Shown here: positions 45,801-57,128 of the stretch, piece by piece
How positions within the stretch are numbered: position 1 is the first letter of the stretch
Layout: each line of letters begins with the position of its first letter
Source of the DNA: Pachyseris speciosa
Lineage: Eukaryota; Cnidaria; Anthozoa; Scleractinia; Pachyseridae
Direction: 5' to 3'
DNA length: 64,000 nt
Assembly: GCA_016490735.1 (NCBI GenBank)
Contig: JAEMWC010000151.1
Span: 161,001 to 225,000, forward strand
Translations under genes and position numbers: made by a program
Notes under the pieces: generated by a model
Seen by the model: the letters and a program-made list of their open reading frames with translations, nothing else
Told to the model about the DNA's origin: nothing
Databases searched by the model: none

Positions 45801-48541
45801 TACTGGTAAATTACCTAAAGGTGTAAAATTAAAGAAATAACTAATCAAGAACAACCTACAGAAAAGAGAAGTTGATGCTTGGTTGATTGCTTTTATTTTT
45901 TCCCATTATACAGGAAACAGAAAACAACACATCCATGTATAAATAGCATATAGAATTTTAAATTTTTTAAAAGGTAACTAATTTTTTAAAATTAAGCCCT
46001 CAGAAATAATACAAAATAAAAACAGCACTGTGTTTCTTACATGTTAACAGCTTGCCTACCAAACAACATTTGATTTAAAGCAACCTGGGTTTGTATTTAT
46101 GCCTTTGTTGTACCAATAACATGCAATATGAAGCCCCTCAAGAAGACCCAATCTCATCCTCAGGAATGCATGTACATGTAGAGTCTGCAGTTGACCATCT
46201 AAAGATGCTGGAAACTGACCTGTTAGTTACCTGAGAAGTATTAGAAGCAGGTCTAAGAGCATGTAATGCAGTGTTCCTGTTTAAGTCATTCATTCTACTA
46301 CCATCTGTTGTTTGAGACTCCTTTTCTGACTTTCTGGAAGTAAGAGTTGCTAATGTTAATGTCTGGGTCAATAAATACAACAGTCATGCACAAAGAAAGG
46401 CTCATTACTATTGCCCAAATTCTTGCTACTGATAAGTTACATGTACATCATGAAACAGAATTTATGTTAACCTAGTGCTTTTAAAAATACTGGTGAAGTC
46501 AAACTTGACGATTACCCAGACCTTGATTATCCAGATTTCTAGATTATCCTGACTAATCTGTATGAGTTTCGTATTCAGACGGGGTATACCTACATGTACA
46601 TGTAATGCAATGCATTTCACTGAGCTCTGATGTGCTCACATTTTCTTTGCTGCTCAATGAAATTTCACACTCCCTTAGCTCAGTCAAACTCAGTTTTATT
46701 TTCCCTCATTAATATTCATATTTTTTATTATTTGGATTCGCGATTATCCAGACGATTCAGCCCAGCCCCCATGAGTCCAGATAATCGAGGTTTGACTTTA
46801 ACTCTGACAGGGAACATGCTGAGCACTAAGAAAACACATGTTGGACTTCATTCAGTCCTGAAGAACACCTCTGACATCCAAGGTGACCAACCAATTTTTG
46901 CATAACAGCATGACAACAGCCTAATATTTTTATGGTCCAACTGAGGTCCTACATGTAATAGCAAGGCTCCAGATGTCCATTAATTGTACAACACAGAACA
47001 AGCTGGTATAATTACCTGGTTGCATCCCTATAGCACTGATCACACACTTTCACTTTCTTTGGACCATGTTCTGGCAAAGCCAAAGAATTTGATGTACAGC
47101 CCGAGCAAAACAGTCGTCTGCATTTTTTACAGCCATGCTGAAATACCAAAGAAGGAAATATAAAGGGTATTTTACCACAATTGCTAGCAATCTCGCAATC
47201 TTATTGGCTAATTTGCCATTGTCGATAACAGTCTAGACAACGCTGCTCGTGTCAACGTGTCGCACAATGCCTTTTTTCAGCTCGCGCTCTAAAATTAACA
47301 TTTGACGCTGATGTTGCGGGAAAAAAACAAACGCTAAACCACATTCGATTTGTTAATCTCCTAACTGTCTGGGTAATAAATCAATTTTAGCGAACATTTT
47401 TTCCTTGGACATGCCATTTCTTGCCGGTAAACAATGTTTTGCTTGTTTGGCCTCTTTGCTTTTGAAAAATAAATTCAATCTGATTCATCATGGCATCATT
47501 TATCAGGAAAAAGCCTCATTTGCATATACTTGCAACACACTAACTTGCATGTGCGACTACAAAACTAGTTTTGTCTAAAGACCTTGTCAATTGGTCACCA
47601 AGATTGTTTTGGATTAGGCATTTTTGTGAAAGTTTTATGTACTTATTGACTGAATAGGAGGGCCAGATGGGAAAATATCTTGCTTGAGGTTATGGTGTAA
47701 AGACCTAGCTCAGCCAGGTCTGTGCTCCATGACCGAAAGCCAAATATTTTCCCATCCGGCTCAACCTGACTTGGTCAAAAAGTGTTTTTTCATGATTATG
47801 ACCTCTTTAGACTCTTACCTGAGCAAGCAGAAGATGACATTTTTACAAAAAATTGATCTACAAAAATTGATTTTATATGTTGTCTGCATTTTCTTTCTGG
47901 TTGTAAAATAAACTTACGTGGTTAGACAAGACGAAATCCTCAAACATCTTATCATTCGGGGCCATACATGTTCCTAAACGGGCCATACAGCTATTTCCTG
48001 CCCTGCTTGCACTAATGCGTACGGCCCTCAAACGGGCAATTTTGCTAGCCTGAGTTTTCGAGACACCCAGGGATCTTAGTTTTTCGGGGGTCTGAGTTTT
48101 TCTGGGATCTGAGGTATGAGTTTTTGAGGCACCCAATTTGGGGCTACATATTTTATGCCTGTGGACCTCCAAATCAATGCGCTTTTATACTCTGTATTCT
48201 TTGATTTCACTCACGTGATAAAACAGTCATTTTGGTGCCAAAACAATAGAAAAATGTAGCTCAAGGTTTGCATAATAATAGAGTCAAATTTCCAAAAGAC
48301 TTTTTCGCTATTGTTGTTTCCACACCAACTTGGCCGCCGTGACGTCAGGTGCAATCAAAGCATACCAACACAAACGATATTTCTTAGAACTTGCTAAAGA
48401 AACAAAACTCTAAAGAATTTTACTTAATAGAATCTACAACTCTTGTGTTTAAATACTCATCAAGATATAAGTCTGAATGCTAACCTCGCGCCGGAAGAAT
48501 CCGAATTCTTGTCCGCAACCAAAACACTGCAGCCCCGCCAT
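33897..48541 (-). CDS. ZFYVE19: Abscission/NoCut checkpoint regulator (ANCHR), 11 coding exons
   Basis: Exons in transcript order: 48541-48485, 47137-47016, 46333-46231, 44805-44661, 39685-39594, 39338-39173, 37932-37853, 37609-37561, 36976-36909, 35759-35587, 33969-33897. They total 1128 nt (375 aa plus stop); every junction is GT-AG and in phase. The N-terminal FYVE-type finger is split over exons 1-2 (CFGC, then [14 protein letters not shown] and VCDQCY). Exons 4, 5 and 6 each encode a MIM-like helix ([39 protein letters not shown]). Exon 7 has the acidic [16 protein letters not shown]. Exon 10 has [20 protein letters not shown] and exon 11 [12 protein letters not shown], as at the human C-terminus. 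In vertebrates ANCHR holds VPS4 at the midbody to delay abscission; the same role is inferred. The exon 10 acceptor is least certain. Exon 8 must use donor A|gtaggt, because the site 4 nt further gives stops. Confidence 0.92.
34042..34630. mobile_element. Foldback element in ZFYVE19 intron 10
   Basis: Left end TATTGGCCATTTTGGAGT and right end ACTCTGAAATGGCCTATA. The arms of about 250 bp remain complementary (for example 'aggttgaacagagacca' against 'tggtctctgttcaacct') around a ~90-bp centre. TA at both borders. Confidence 0.75.
35935..36628. mobile_element. TIR element in ZFYVE19 intron 9
   Basis: A 694-bp element with perfect terminal inverted repeats, TAGGGCCATTTATATGGGAG at the left and its complement at the right. 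The interior repeats 'aaataagacg.gaact' phrases in both orientations. No transposase frame. Confidence 0.8.
37446..37494. repeat. Short tandem repeat, gtaaagcag units
   Basis: 'ggtaaagcaggtaaagcag' occurs twice, separated by 'accaaca', in ZFYVE19 intron 8. Confidence 0.7.
40550..40910. repeat. Degenerate minisatellite in left arm ('atcgaacc..cata' units)
   Basis: Variants of 'aaatcgaaccacatacata', 'acatcgaacttgcacaaata' and 'aaccgtacagacataa' alternate in units of roughly 40-50 bp. The mirror array lies in the right arm at ~43810-44215. Confidence 0.75.
41690..42122 (+). pseudogene. Retroelement ORF fragment: GIY-YIG endonuclease region
   Basis: One plus frame reads CPVC, then [20 protein letters not shown]; after a frame shift near 41850 the next reads [19 protein letters not shown], then [20 protein letters not shown] Cys-rich lead-in followed by a 'vY.GETsRs' motif and a charged helix is typical of the GIY-YIG domain that follows reverse transcriptase in Penelope-like elements. 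No reverse transcriptase is present and the frame is broken, so it is dead. It sits in the unpaired centre of the long-TIR element. Confidence 0.6.
43810..44215. repeat. Degenerate minisatellite in right arm
   Basis: 'tgtatatgtatgtggttcgattta' and 'gtacggtttgatttgatat' units repeat, mirroring the left-arm array. Short ORFs here (for example 44032-44226) come from the repeat. Confidence 0.75.
44256..44320. repeat. ~60-bp direct repeat of 40078-40135
   Basis: 'agattattgaacgcgttttt' and '..gataattttgtcc.taacagga.gccatac' occur at 40078-40135 and again immediately right of the long-TIR element, in the same orientation. Confidence 0.7.
46496..46798. mobile_element. ~300-bp MITE, pogo/Tigger-like ends, ZFYVE19 intron 2
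   Basis: Left 'aagtcaaacttgacgattaccc' is complementary to right 'cagataatcgaggtttgactt', resembling the 'caaacctcgattatctgga' type of pogo/Tigger termini. 'gattatccaga' phrases recur inside. No ORF. Confidence 0.55.
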
Positions 48542-48649
48542 GTTTATTTTTCTTCACGTTTCATTGAGCCCGCATGACTGCATGAAAGCGAACACTGAAT
48601 TTTTCTACATGAGGTTATTTACCATTGCCTAAAATGTCCTTATTTAGCA
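48542..48649. promoter_or_regulatory. Shared bidirectional promoter, ZFYVE19 / COA4
   Basis: Only 108 bp separate the two start codons, transcribed outward. There is no TATA box. Both 5' UTRs must lie within this interval or overlap, unless upstream non-coding exons exist. Confidence 0.7.
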
Positions 48650-50201
48650 ATGTCTCATCATGGCGGACGGTCGTTCCACGGGCACAGGAAACAGGATAAA
48701 GAAGCGCCAGAAAAAGATGCAGAAGAATTGAAAGAAGATGATGAAGAGGAGGAAGACCCGTTTGATACCAGGATAAAGAAATCCGGGTGTGCAGATCTTC
48801 ATTATGCCTTGCTGGTGAGTAAAACGTCGGGAAAACGTGCAGTCTGCAAAATTATTTGCTATAAGAGCTTAATGCACATGTCATCGGCTTCCCCGTGGGG
48901 TCGATCCCCGGGCTAACCAGGGGGATTGTAAAATCAGTCAAGCAAACTTGGGGAATTTCCCCGGAGGGTCGAGGAATCTCTCAAGACAAAGTCCCCTGGG
49001 TGAGGTGTTTCTCAGCTGAAAATCCCCGTGACATCCTTTTCAAACTTGTGAATTCCCCACCCCCTAATCATTCATCTCCTTGTATTCCCCCACATATCTC
49101 CCTGGTTGTCCCGGGGGTCGACCCCATGGGGAAGCCAATGATATGTGCATAAGCATATGCATAACTGTAAAATGAATAAGCGTCAAGAGAATTTAATGTG
49201 TTCATGACAAAGTGTTTCTGCTTTGCCAAAAGAAGTCTCTACATTGTTTCGTTCAAACAACTTTATGCACATCGGCTTCCTCATTGGCAGGGCTGTCAAC
49301 CCCCGAGCCTTCACATATTGAGAATTGTGATAGATGACGTCATAACGCGCATGATGTCACTGTAACATTTGATCCCATTGGTTTATTTCCGACCAGTCAC
49401 ATTATTGCTTATATTACAATGGCAACACTTGCAAGAACGGTTTTTTATGCAAAATATTTGAAATTTTATTTTTGTGAAAGTTGAGAATTACACAATTAAG
49501 GTTGTGTAATCTAGTTCACGATTACCTGGGAGATTTCAGACTCTGATCTGGAAACTGGAAGATATGATCCAAAATCTGGATTCTCCTGGATTATCCAGGA
49601 GGATTGACAGCCCTGCCATGGGGCGATTCCCAGGCTAACCAGGGGGATTGTAAAATCAGTCAAGACATTTCCCCAGGGGGTTGCGGAATTTGGCAAGACA
49701 AAGTCCCCTGGGTGAGGTGTCTCTCAGCAGAAAATCCCCCTGACATCCTTTACAAACTTGTGAATTCTTCCAGCCCCTAATCTTTGATCATAATACAATG
49801 TCGAGATTTTTCCTTACCCTTGGGCAAAGAATCGCATCCATCTCCTTGTATTCCCTCATATATCTCCCTGCTTGGCCCTGGGGTTGACCCCTCGGCGGAT
49901 GACATGTGCATTATCGGCTTTTGAGATCTCCCCAGTGTTCACTAGTATATCCAAGCTCCTGGCCCCAGTACCAAGCAATGCATCCATTACATTTGAGAAT
50001 GTTATTTATTTGATGTGACATGTAAAGAGCAGACATTTTCCCAACTGGGTTATCTTGATCTCTGAGTATATATACCTTTCTTTTTTCAATAATGTTTAAT
50101 AGGATTGCATGGATGAACATAAAGATTGGAGACAGTGCCAGGAGCATGTCAAAGCTTTCAAAGCTTGTATTGATAAACAGAACAAACAGAAAAAGTTGTA
50201 A
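48650..50201 (+). CDS. COA4: Cytochrome c oxidase assembly factor 4 (twin CX9C), 2 exons
   Basis: Exons 48650-48814 (55 codons, donor CTG|gtgagt) and 50103-50201 (acceptor tttaatag, 32 codons plus stop) join in phase 0 to give 87 aa, the same size as human COA4. An acidic EDDEEEEDPFDTRI leads to a CHCH domain with two CX9C motifs. The first, C-ADLHYALLD-C, is built across the splice junction; the second is C-QEHVKAFKA-C. The DWRQC between them is a COA4 hallmark. COA4 is an intermembrane-space protein imported through the MIA40 disulfide relay and needed for complex IV assembly. The single intron (48815-50102) is filled by nested MITEs. The exon 1 frame runs on 33 codons into the intron, which is not coding. 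Confidence 0.93.
48872..49150. mobile_element. MITE copy A in COA4 intron
   Basis: A 279-bp element with ~45-bp imperfect TIRs: left ATGCACATGTCATCGGCTTC then cccgtggggtcgatccccggg; right cccgggggtcgaccccatgggg then GAAGCCAATGATATGTGCAT. No coding capacity. Confidence 0.8.
49265..49911. mobile_element. MITE copy B, interrupted by another element
   Basis: Begins atgcacatcggcttcctca, then resumes at ~49619 with tggggcgattcccaggctaacc and follows copy A to gatgacatgtgcat. The left TIR is split by the insert at ~49288-49618. Confidence 0.75.
49288..49618. mobile_element. Element nested in MITE copy B
   Basis: Ends GCAGGGCTGTCAA and TTGACAGCCCTGC are perfect 13-bp inverted repeats. 'cat' on both sides is a possible short target duplication. 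About 330 bp with no ORF of note. Confidence 0.7.
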
Positions 50202-51338
50202 ATGGTGAAACAAGTCCATTCAACTGAAGAAGGGTGAACTGCAAGTATAATTTCAAGAGAAAGTGTCTTCTACCAGAGAGAGATGGCAATTTGAAGAGAT
50301 TGCTGATCAGAGCAGAGCTCTAATATTATTCACAGTCAGACTGGATCAGCATGTTCTGTCTTCCTCTTCCCAGTTCTGGCTTATTTAATCTGCAAGTTAA
50401 TGCTTTGAGTGTTACTGTTCCTATCAACTAAGACCCTTCAACAGGCAACCTGCTACCTGGTATCCTGGCACAGGCTTTCCACTATCCAGGCTCGTGGCAC
50501 AGGGTTCTGCTATCTAGGATCCTGGAGCTAGTATCTGTTTTGTTCATGGGCTCCTTACTAAGTTTGTTGCTGAACAAAAAAGGTATTATTCTTCTAGTAT
50601 GAAGAGAGGTAATGTAGAGGTAATGAAGCACTGGTGTTATAATCATTATTTTAGTTATCTGCAAATACTCAAGATTTTCTTTCGATCTTCACCATTCATT
50701 CACAAGATGCAGTGGACTGAGAGTGGACTGAACAATGAACGAATGAATAGCTGAATGGATGATCCATGTTTTAAGCTTTTTACAATAATTGGTTACACTG
50801 TAATAAACTTTTCTGCAAAATTTACAAGGTAAAGAGAGATCTGTTATACTTTTAAAAATATTACTCTAAGAAGTTTCTTACAGTACAGACTAGATATGAG
50901 GAGAGGAAAAAGATACACTACATTGAAACAACAAAAACTACCGGAACTTCCATCTAACTCAAATTGTTATCTTAATTGTCTGTCTTGGAAATTGTCGGTG
51001 CTTCATTTGAAGAAGAGGATATCTATTTAATATTCTTGTATATTAAAACAAAACAAATCATTGGGTGATTACAGGAGGTGTAATGAACGGGAAAAAAAGA
51101 TCACTTCTTGTTCTTTGGAAGTGTGCCCTTAGGTTCATATACTTTGCTAACTTTCGAGATTATGCAAAAGAAAGAAATCTTGTTACTCGTGCTTCCCGCG
51201 TCTCGCGGGTCGCCCGGGTCTAAAATTACCGACGGTTCTTCTTTTTCTTCGTCGTCGAGTTTCATCCACAAAGCTCACTTCCGGCGTTTCTGCGCAAGCG
51301 CTAACTATTTTTAACAACTCACAGCAAGAGTGATGCCT
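50202..51338. other. COA4 3' flank and intergenic DNA
   Basis: No gene supported. Repeated phrases such as 'gctatctaggatcctgg' and 'gctacctggtatcctgg' near 50450-50530 suggest a small degraded tandem repeat. Confidence 0.35.
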
Positions 51339-51950
51339 GTTGTCACGTATCGGAAAATGTCGATTCACCTTGTGTCTTTTGAAGTCTGAACAAACAATAT
51401 GTTAAGAGAAGTGTCTATGCGAATGTTTGCAAATTCAACGGCGAGAAGAAAGCTTTTAACATGAGTAAACTTAACTCTAGATGGACTGCCGTGTTTCCTC
51501 GTGTCTGCTTCATTGAGATGTACATTTTGTAGACTGCGAGTAGTCTCTAATTTTGGCGATGGATTGTGGGGCGGGCGAAAGACACGTGTGCGCGCGAAGT
51601 TGCGAGGAGGCACCAAAGACAAAGGGAGTTTGACCTTTCACGGCCGAGTGCCTGTTGTCACGTATCGGAAAACGTCGATTCGCCTTGTGTCTTTGAAGTC
51701 TGAACAACTAATATGTTAAGAGAAGTGTCTATACGAATGTTTGCAAGTTCAACTGCGAGAAGAAAGCTTTTAACATGACCAAAATTTAACTCCAGATGGA
51801 CTGCCGTGTTCCCCGTATCCGCTCCATTGAGACGTACATTTTGTTGAATAACTCAAGTACGGGATATCACACACCCCTGAGACTTTGACAGGTAGTTTAT
51901 TTACTATTTTCCCACAATATCTCAATTTCTGGACTTTAATTTTTGAATGA
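51339..51950. repeat. Two tandem copies of a ~300-bp repeat
   Basis: Copy 1 (~51339-51533) and copy 2 (~51650-51950) share 'gttgtcacgtatcggaaaa.gtcgattc.ccttgtgtctt' through 'gaagaaagcttttaacatga' to 'tggactgccgtgtt'. A diverged third copy is at ~53640-53970. Confidence 0.8.
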
Positions 51951-53199
51951 TAAGCAATTAGTTTTTACAAATGTACTTGCGTGACTTGAAACTGTCCGAG
52001 AAACGTTCCTTTCTTGTGTTTCAAATGACCCTGGATTGACGTATATGTAAACAGTTTAACTCTGCTAATTAATTTTCTATTCACATTTCACCGAGACTCC
52101 ATTAACGTTTATGCGAAAATACCCTAAATTTGTTTCCTGGGGAAAATACGTTTCAGGCGATGCCTTTTAAAATATTTATTCGCTGCGAAATTAGCCGACA
52201 ATGTGTTGTAACCCAGTCGAGATCAGTCGGAAAGCACCAAACAGTTGTGAAAAAGTCTACCACGACGCCTTCTACGCGTTCCCAATTACAATCATGTGCT
52301 TGTTTTGACTTGAAGTTGAAGTTGATTTTTATTGACGCGATATTAAATAAATACAGAATTACCTGACCCGCAGGTAGCATAGCTAATCTAGGCGGGCAAG
52401 GAAATAAGGAAAGATAAAAGACCGCTAAAAAGAATATGTTGATGAGAAAATAAAGTTGAGATTAAAACGAGAACAACGTTGAAAAAACGGTACGGAAAAA
52501 AATCCGAATTCGCCACTTCCACATCTCCCATAATACACTCTTCGTCACAGGCAGGAACAATGACCTTTAGGCCACAGAGGTTTATCGTTATGCAATGTGA
52601 TAAAAATAGTGTATTGATTCAAAAAAAACTAAGCATACTTGTTTTCGCTTCGATGGATAATTGTTTGAGAAAGGAAACGCTTATCAAACGATGTAGGATT
52701 TTAAACCATGTATATCCACTGATCGTTTTGGTTACTCTCTTTGAAGGCAAACGGCTGAGTTCGATTAGGCACGTTTGTTTTTGTCAAACACGTTAGGAGA
52801 TTTCAGCAATGGCACCGTTGGTGCAGTATAATTATTCAAAGGCACTTGATGATAAGGATTGTACTCGTGTTAGGCTTTTTAATAATAATAATAATAATAA
52901 TAATAACCTTTCTAACGGACAGGAAACAACGACTAGTATTTGGGGGAGGGGGGGGGGGGGGGGCGGCGGTTACCTATAAATGGCATAGTGTGAATAAAGG
53001 AACCAGTCAGGGTAGTGTTAGTGGGCCCCCTTTTGAATTTTTTTATCAATGTTCTGGCTATTAGGGACAATGAACTCTTTAGCATAGTCTAATATGGCGC
53101 CGACACCACTCTGCAAGTCAAAGTATGTAAGAATGCAACAGATCTTTCTCAGGAGGTTGTTGTTGGTCAGTTTTCCAGTTGGACACAAGGTCATGCTAT
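51951..53199. other. Intergenic DNA with simple repeats
   Basis: (AAT)n at about 52881-52906 and a G-rich tract at ~52940-52970. A 78-codon plus ORF at 52130-52366 has no recognisable motif. Confidence 0.4.
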
Positions 53200-53639
53200 G
53201 TCGACTTCGTCTCGGTCTATAAACACGAAAAAAGAGAACTTGTTATTGGCCAATATCCCGCCATCTTGACCTCATGCCATATCTATGGTTTTCTTACCCC
53301 ACGATTTGTTTACTTGCAGTGATGTCAGCTCGTTAGCCGGATTTTTCCTCCTCCATTTGGCAAACCAATATTCCCGACTGAGCGAGACAGAAACGTGGTT
53401 CATTGTCAGTTTTTGTGTCTACTACGCGTGCGCGAGCTGACACAATGGAGGGTTTTCACGTGATGTCATCAAAACTGAAATTCAAAAGTAAACAGACTTT
53501 TGCACTTTTACCTTCATTACGTAAAAGACATTTTAGAAATGTATCCGCTTGCATGTTTTCAGCTCGGTGGCCTGCTTTGTTTTGAAAATAGAGCAGTTTG
53601 AATTTTAGAGTTTCTCACAGTGCGTGACATGTCTGCTCA

Positions 53640-53970
53640 CAAGCATGTCACTTACCTGAAAACATCGATTCCCCGTGTGTTTTTGAGGAGAAGCGTCTAT
53701 GTGAATATCTGAAAGCTCAACAGAGAGAACAAAGCCTCGAGATAGCTAAAGTAAGAAACATATGTTTTAACTCGTTTTCGGCAGCCATCTTGGCGTCCCT
53801 CAGAGGGACGCCAACATGGCGTGTCCATACCAAACTCTATAACTTTTAGTGGTACATTTTGCCGAATAACTCGAGTACGGGAAATCGCACGGCCCTGAGA
53901 CTTTGGCATGTTGTTTATTTATTACTCTTCTATAATATCACAATTTCTTGACTTTATCTATTTAAATCAA
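53640..53970. repeat. Third, diverged copy of the 51.3-51.9 kb repeat, with hairpin
   Basis: Shares 'cgattcccc.tgtgtttttga..agaagcgtctatg.gaat' and 'gaataactcgagtacggga' through 'ctgagactttg' with the earlier copies. It carries an extra hairpin at ~53785-53822 (gccatcttggcgtccctc / gagggacgccaacatggc). Confidence 0.7.
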
Positions 53971-54087
53971 ATGAACAATGATCCTCGCAGTTGTGAACGC
54001 AATTTATGCAATTGCGAAAAGAAGCCTGAAAAAAATTCAGGACTTCAACGGGGTTCGAACCCGTGACCTCGCGATTACCGGTGCGAT

Positions 54088-54128
<41 letters not shown>

Positions 54129-54270
54129 AGGTCAATTGTGGGTTCATATGTTCCCGTGAAAGAAAGGAGTGTGGATGATATATGAAATGAATCATATATG
54201 AACTGCGGAAATGAAATCAAATGAACAATGATCCTCGCACCTCTTTCACGGGAACATATCCACATTTATC
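53967..54270 (-). mobile_element. tRNA-derived repeat (composite)
   Basis: A tRNA-like core at 54041-54113 (minus) has a 7-bp acceptor stem (GGCTTCA/TGAAGTC), A box TAGCTCAGTTGG and B box GGTTCGAACCC (54052-54062). The apparent anticodon would be GGT (Thr), but position 33 is C and the anticodon stem pairs only if one base bulges. The core is embedded in repeat sequence: 'aaatcaaatgaacaatgatcctcgca' occurs on both sides. Best read as a SINE, not a working tRNA gene. A related fragment is at ~59700-59890. Confidence 0.6.
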
Positions 54271-56767
54271 TATTGAATAGCTGATGATTATATTTCTTTT
54301 ACTTGCGTGACTGAAAATGCTCTATATATTGTGAGTGTGAGCCTAATGTAACCGGAAGTGTAATGTCACGTAACCAAATCGATTTCACGCCGTGATTCAA
54401 TTTCTCTCAACCACTTCCAACTATGATAACATTCAAGTGCACAAGTGATATTCGAGACCAATCGTGACTACGAAAAGTCTTACAGGGGACACCGAATGTC
54501 CATCAAAACAAGTGCGCGCGAAGGGACCAATAGAGTACGGGAAAAAAAGCGACAGATGACGACCAAACGTCCGTCAAAAACCTCATGCTTGTAAATCCAT
54601 GCTTTCACTCACGTTCATGTTTTGGCAGCGGGAAGAACTGTCATTTGGTGAGTGAACTTTTGCTTTTGGTCTTTTTCGCACTCCGAAATCTTTCAAGCTG
54701 TATAGCTTGGCTATCAACTTCAAATCATGGTATATTACATATCTGCTCAGTAAGAAAACGACAAGTTATAGTGTTCCGTTTTTTTACTGCAACCATTTGA
54801 ATTCCCGTGTGTTGCAACTGGCGAATGGGGTTGTGGCGCAGTTTTGTTTTCAGTGTCTCTAGTGGTTGTTCATGGTTGTTCATTACTTTGCGACTTTGGA
54901 TGTTTGAACTAGCATCAATAAGATGACTGATCAAGAATTATTTCGCGATATTTTCACATAGATTCTGCGCAATTCTTCTATAAAGTTGCATTGTTCTTTT
55001 ACAAATCATGTTTTGCTGAGAAGTGTTGTAGTTGTTTTTAGTGTAACACAGCCTTGCCTTTGTCTATCCGACTGGCATCTCCGTGTGTTGTCTCACGCAA
55101 AGCCAGAACGCTGAGTGTTGAAGTTCTATACATACAGGTATACCTTCAGTAAACCCTTACCGAATATCACAGCAGAAGGACTGAGGACAAACGTAAAAAA
55201 ATGGTTCTTGATCCTGTGACATGGAAATATAGTTAATCAGGTTTCTTTCCCAGATTATACAAATTTCGAAATTAATTAACCCGATTTATTGTGAGAATGT
55301 AAATGTCTTGAATATTTTCGAACTAGGTTTTCGTTAATGTGATATACTAATGATTTTTCGATGTAAGGATTGTCTTACAGTTACTATTTAAAAAACAGTA
55401 GTAATCGTAGATTACTTTAGTGAATGCGTTTGAGCTACTGACTACATTGCTGCAGTAGTCTGATATAATATGAGCTACTCCAGGAGTCACGGTTGTTAGT
55501 AATCAGTGTAGCTTGTCGATTTTTCCAACGCTAATGACCCAAACATTCTTTTTCGGTTTGTATTTAGTGGTTGACTCGGTAATATTTCAGGTCTTGTAAC
55601 GAGAAAACAATGTCAAAGTGTGAACAACGATTTGGTTCTAAGTAGTGCAAGACATATGAAAATGTTCAAGCTCTGCCAGACTGCTCGACTCAAGATGTGT
55701 GCAGGATCTCATGTCTCAAAGCGCTCATGTACTTCATTATTATGGGAAATTTTGATAATAATCTTAATACTTGTTACGCAGTGTCGCGTGTCAAGCTGTA
55801 AGAAACCCGAGGAGCCTGGTTCATAAGAACCTTTGACCAATTAGATTTTCAGTGGCGTTATCAGATGAATCACACTGCATGATATTACATAACATGGCAC
55901 TAAATAATATTTCGGTTTGTATTGTCACAATAATAAAAATGTTTGCAGTTTCGTTTTCCGATCCATCTTTGTTACTCACTTGAATAACTTGTACTTCACA
56001 ACAGGAATAACTTCACTGTTACGTTATTTAAAAGTAGTTCCACGTCTTATAAGCCACACCAAAATACCACCTTTTAGCACACTTTTAAGTCTAATTGAAT
56101 GTTGAATATTGACTTATATGGGTCGTAAAGTGTCTACTTGACCCTTGTTTACCCTGACCCAACATTCCCTTTTGCGGTGAAATCGCTCAGGGGGTGCCCC
56201 AACACCCTCTCCACTATCTATTCACACTGCAGTACAACTTTTTTAAAATAATACTCAAGACATGAAATCGTTCTTCCATGCAAGTTTTGCTTCATCACCT
56301 TAACCACAATGCAACAAAGCTCCTATGTATTACTGCCGGCACATGTACCCATAGGGTACCTATATTTTTTTTAATCCGGTTTCGCCTTTGTCACCTGGCT
56401 GCTTAGATCTCTTGTACATCCTACGTAAACTAGCAGGACTATCGTCGGTGGCCCTTCGCTAAACGATTTAATTAATCAAACGCTATTTGCACGTTAAGAA
56501 CACAAATGAACAGAGAGATGGAGGTGGACTGTTTACTGCGTATTGAGTGAACGGTAAACAAATAACTGAGTACCATCTAGAAGTTCACAAAACCCTTTCA
56601 CCAACCGATTCCAAATGTACGTATTTTACAGATTATTCATTTTTCCTGCTGTGGAAGAGGGACAATTTTTCTTGCAAAAATCAGTGTATAGAGTTCTGCC
56701 AGAGCTAATATTTACAAAGAATTGATAACACTTCAACACAGAATGTCATTGGCCGTTTTTATTATGG
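54271..56767. other. Non-coding stretch, nothing firm
   Basis: The plus frame at 55656-55826 has an internal hydrophobic stretch (LLWEILIIILILVTQC) but no other support. No other feature. Confidence 0.35.
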
Positions 56768-56930
56768 AGATGTATAATTCGTCTGGGACGAACTTGGGCA
56801 AACATTTGTAATGCTTCTGTTGAGTTCGACTAGTATAAAGAAGAGAACAAGACGCATTATGCATCTAGACGAACTATCTTGTTTAGTGCGTCTTTCAAGA
56901 CGTACTAATGCGGATAGTTCGTCAAGACGC

Positions 56931-56961
<31 letters not shown>

Positions 56962-57030
56962 TCGAACGAAACAGACGCGGAACAAACGTTTGTCCGGCCA
57001 AGTTCGGCCCAGACGGATTATGCGTCTCAT
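56768..57030. repeat. Large foldback palindrome with GACGCATAATGCGTC motifs
   Basis: The left arm (ataattcgtctgggacgaac.., actagtataaag.., acaagacgcattatgc, agacgaactat) is mirrored by the right arm through the same phrases reversed to gttcg..cccagacggattat. Arms ~125 bp. ORFs of similar sequence on both strands (56762-57001 and 56811-57095) are products of this symmetry. Confidence 0.8.
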
Positions 57031-57128
57031 ATAGTTGGTTTAGTCTTTATTCTTTTTATTTAAGTGGGCCCAGACGGATTATGCGTCTCATATAGTTCAG
57101 TGGTCTAGTCTTTATTCTTTTTATTAAA
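57008..57128. repeat. Tandem duplication, ~60 bp
   Basis: 'gcccagacggattatgcgtctcatatagtt' followed by 'tagtctttattctttttatt' occurs twice in succession. The motif returns at ~57684-57722 as 'cataattcgtctggacggataatgcgtct'. Confidence 0.85.

Noticed and set aside
55656..55826. Short ORF with a hydrophobic stretch
   Set aside because: The hydrophobic segment is internal and followed by only ~15 residues; no other support.
56762..57095. Two overlapping, similar ORFs on opposite strands
   Set aside because: Consequence of the foldback palindrome at 56768-57030.
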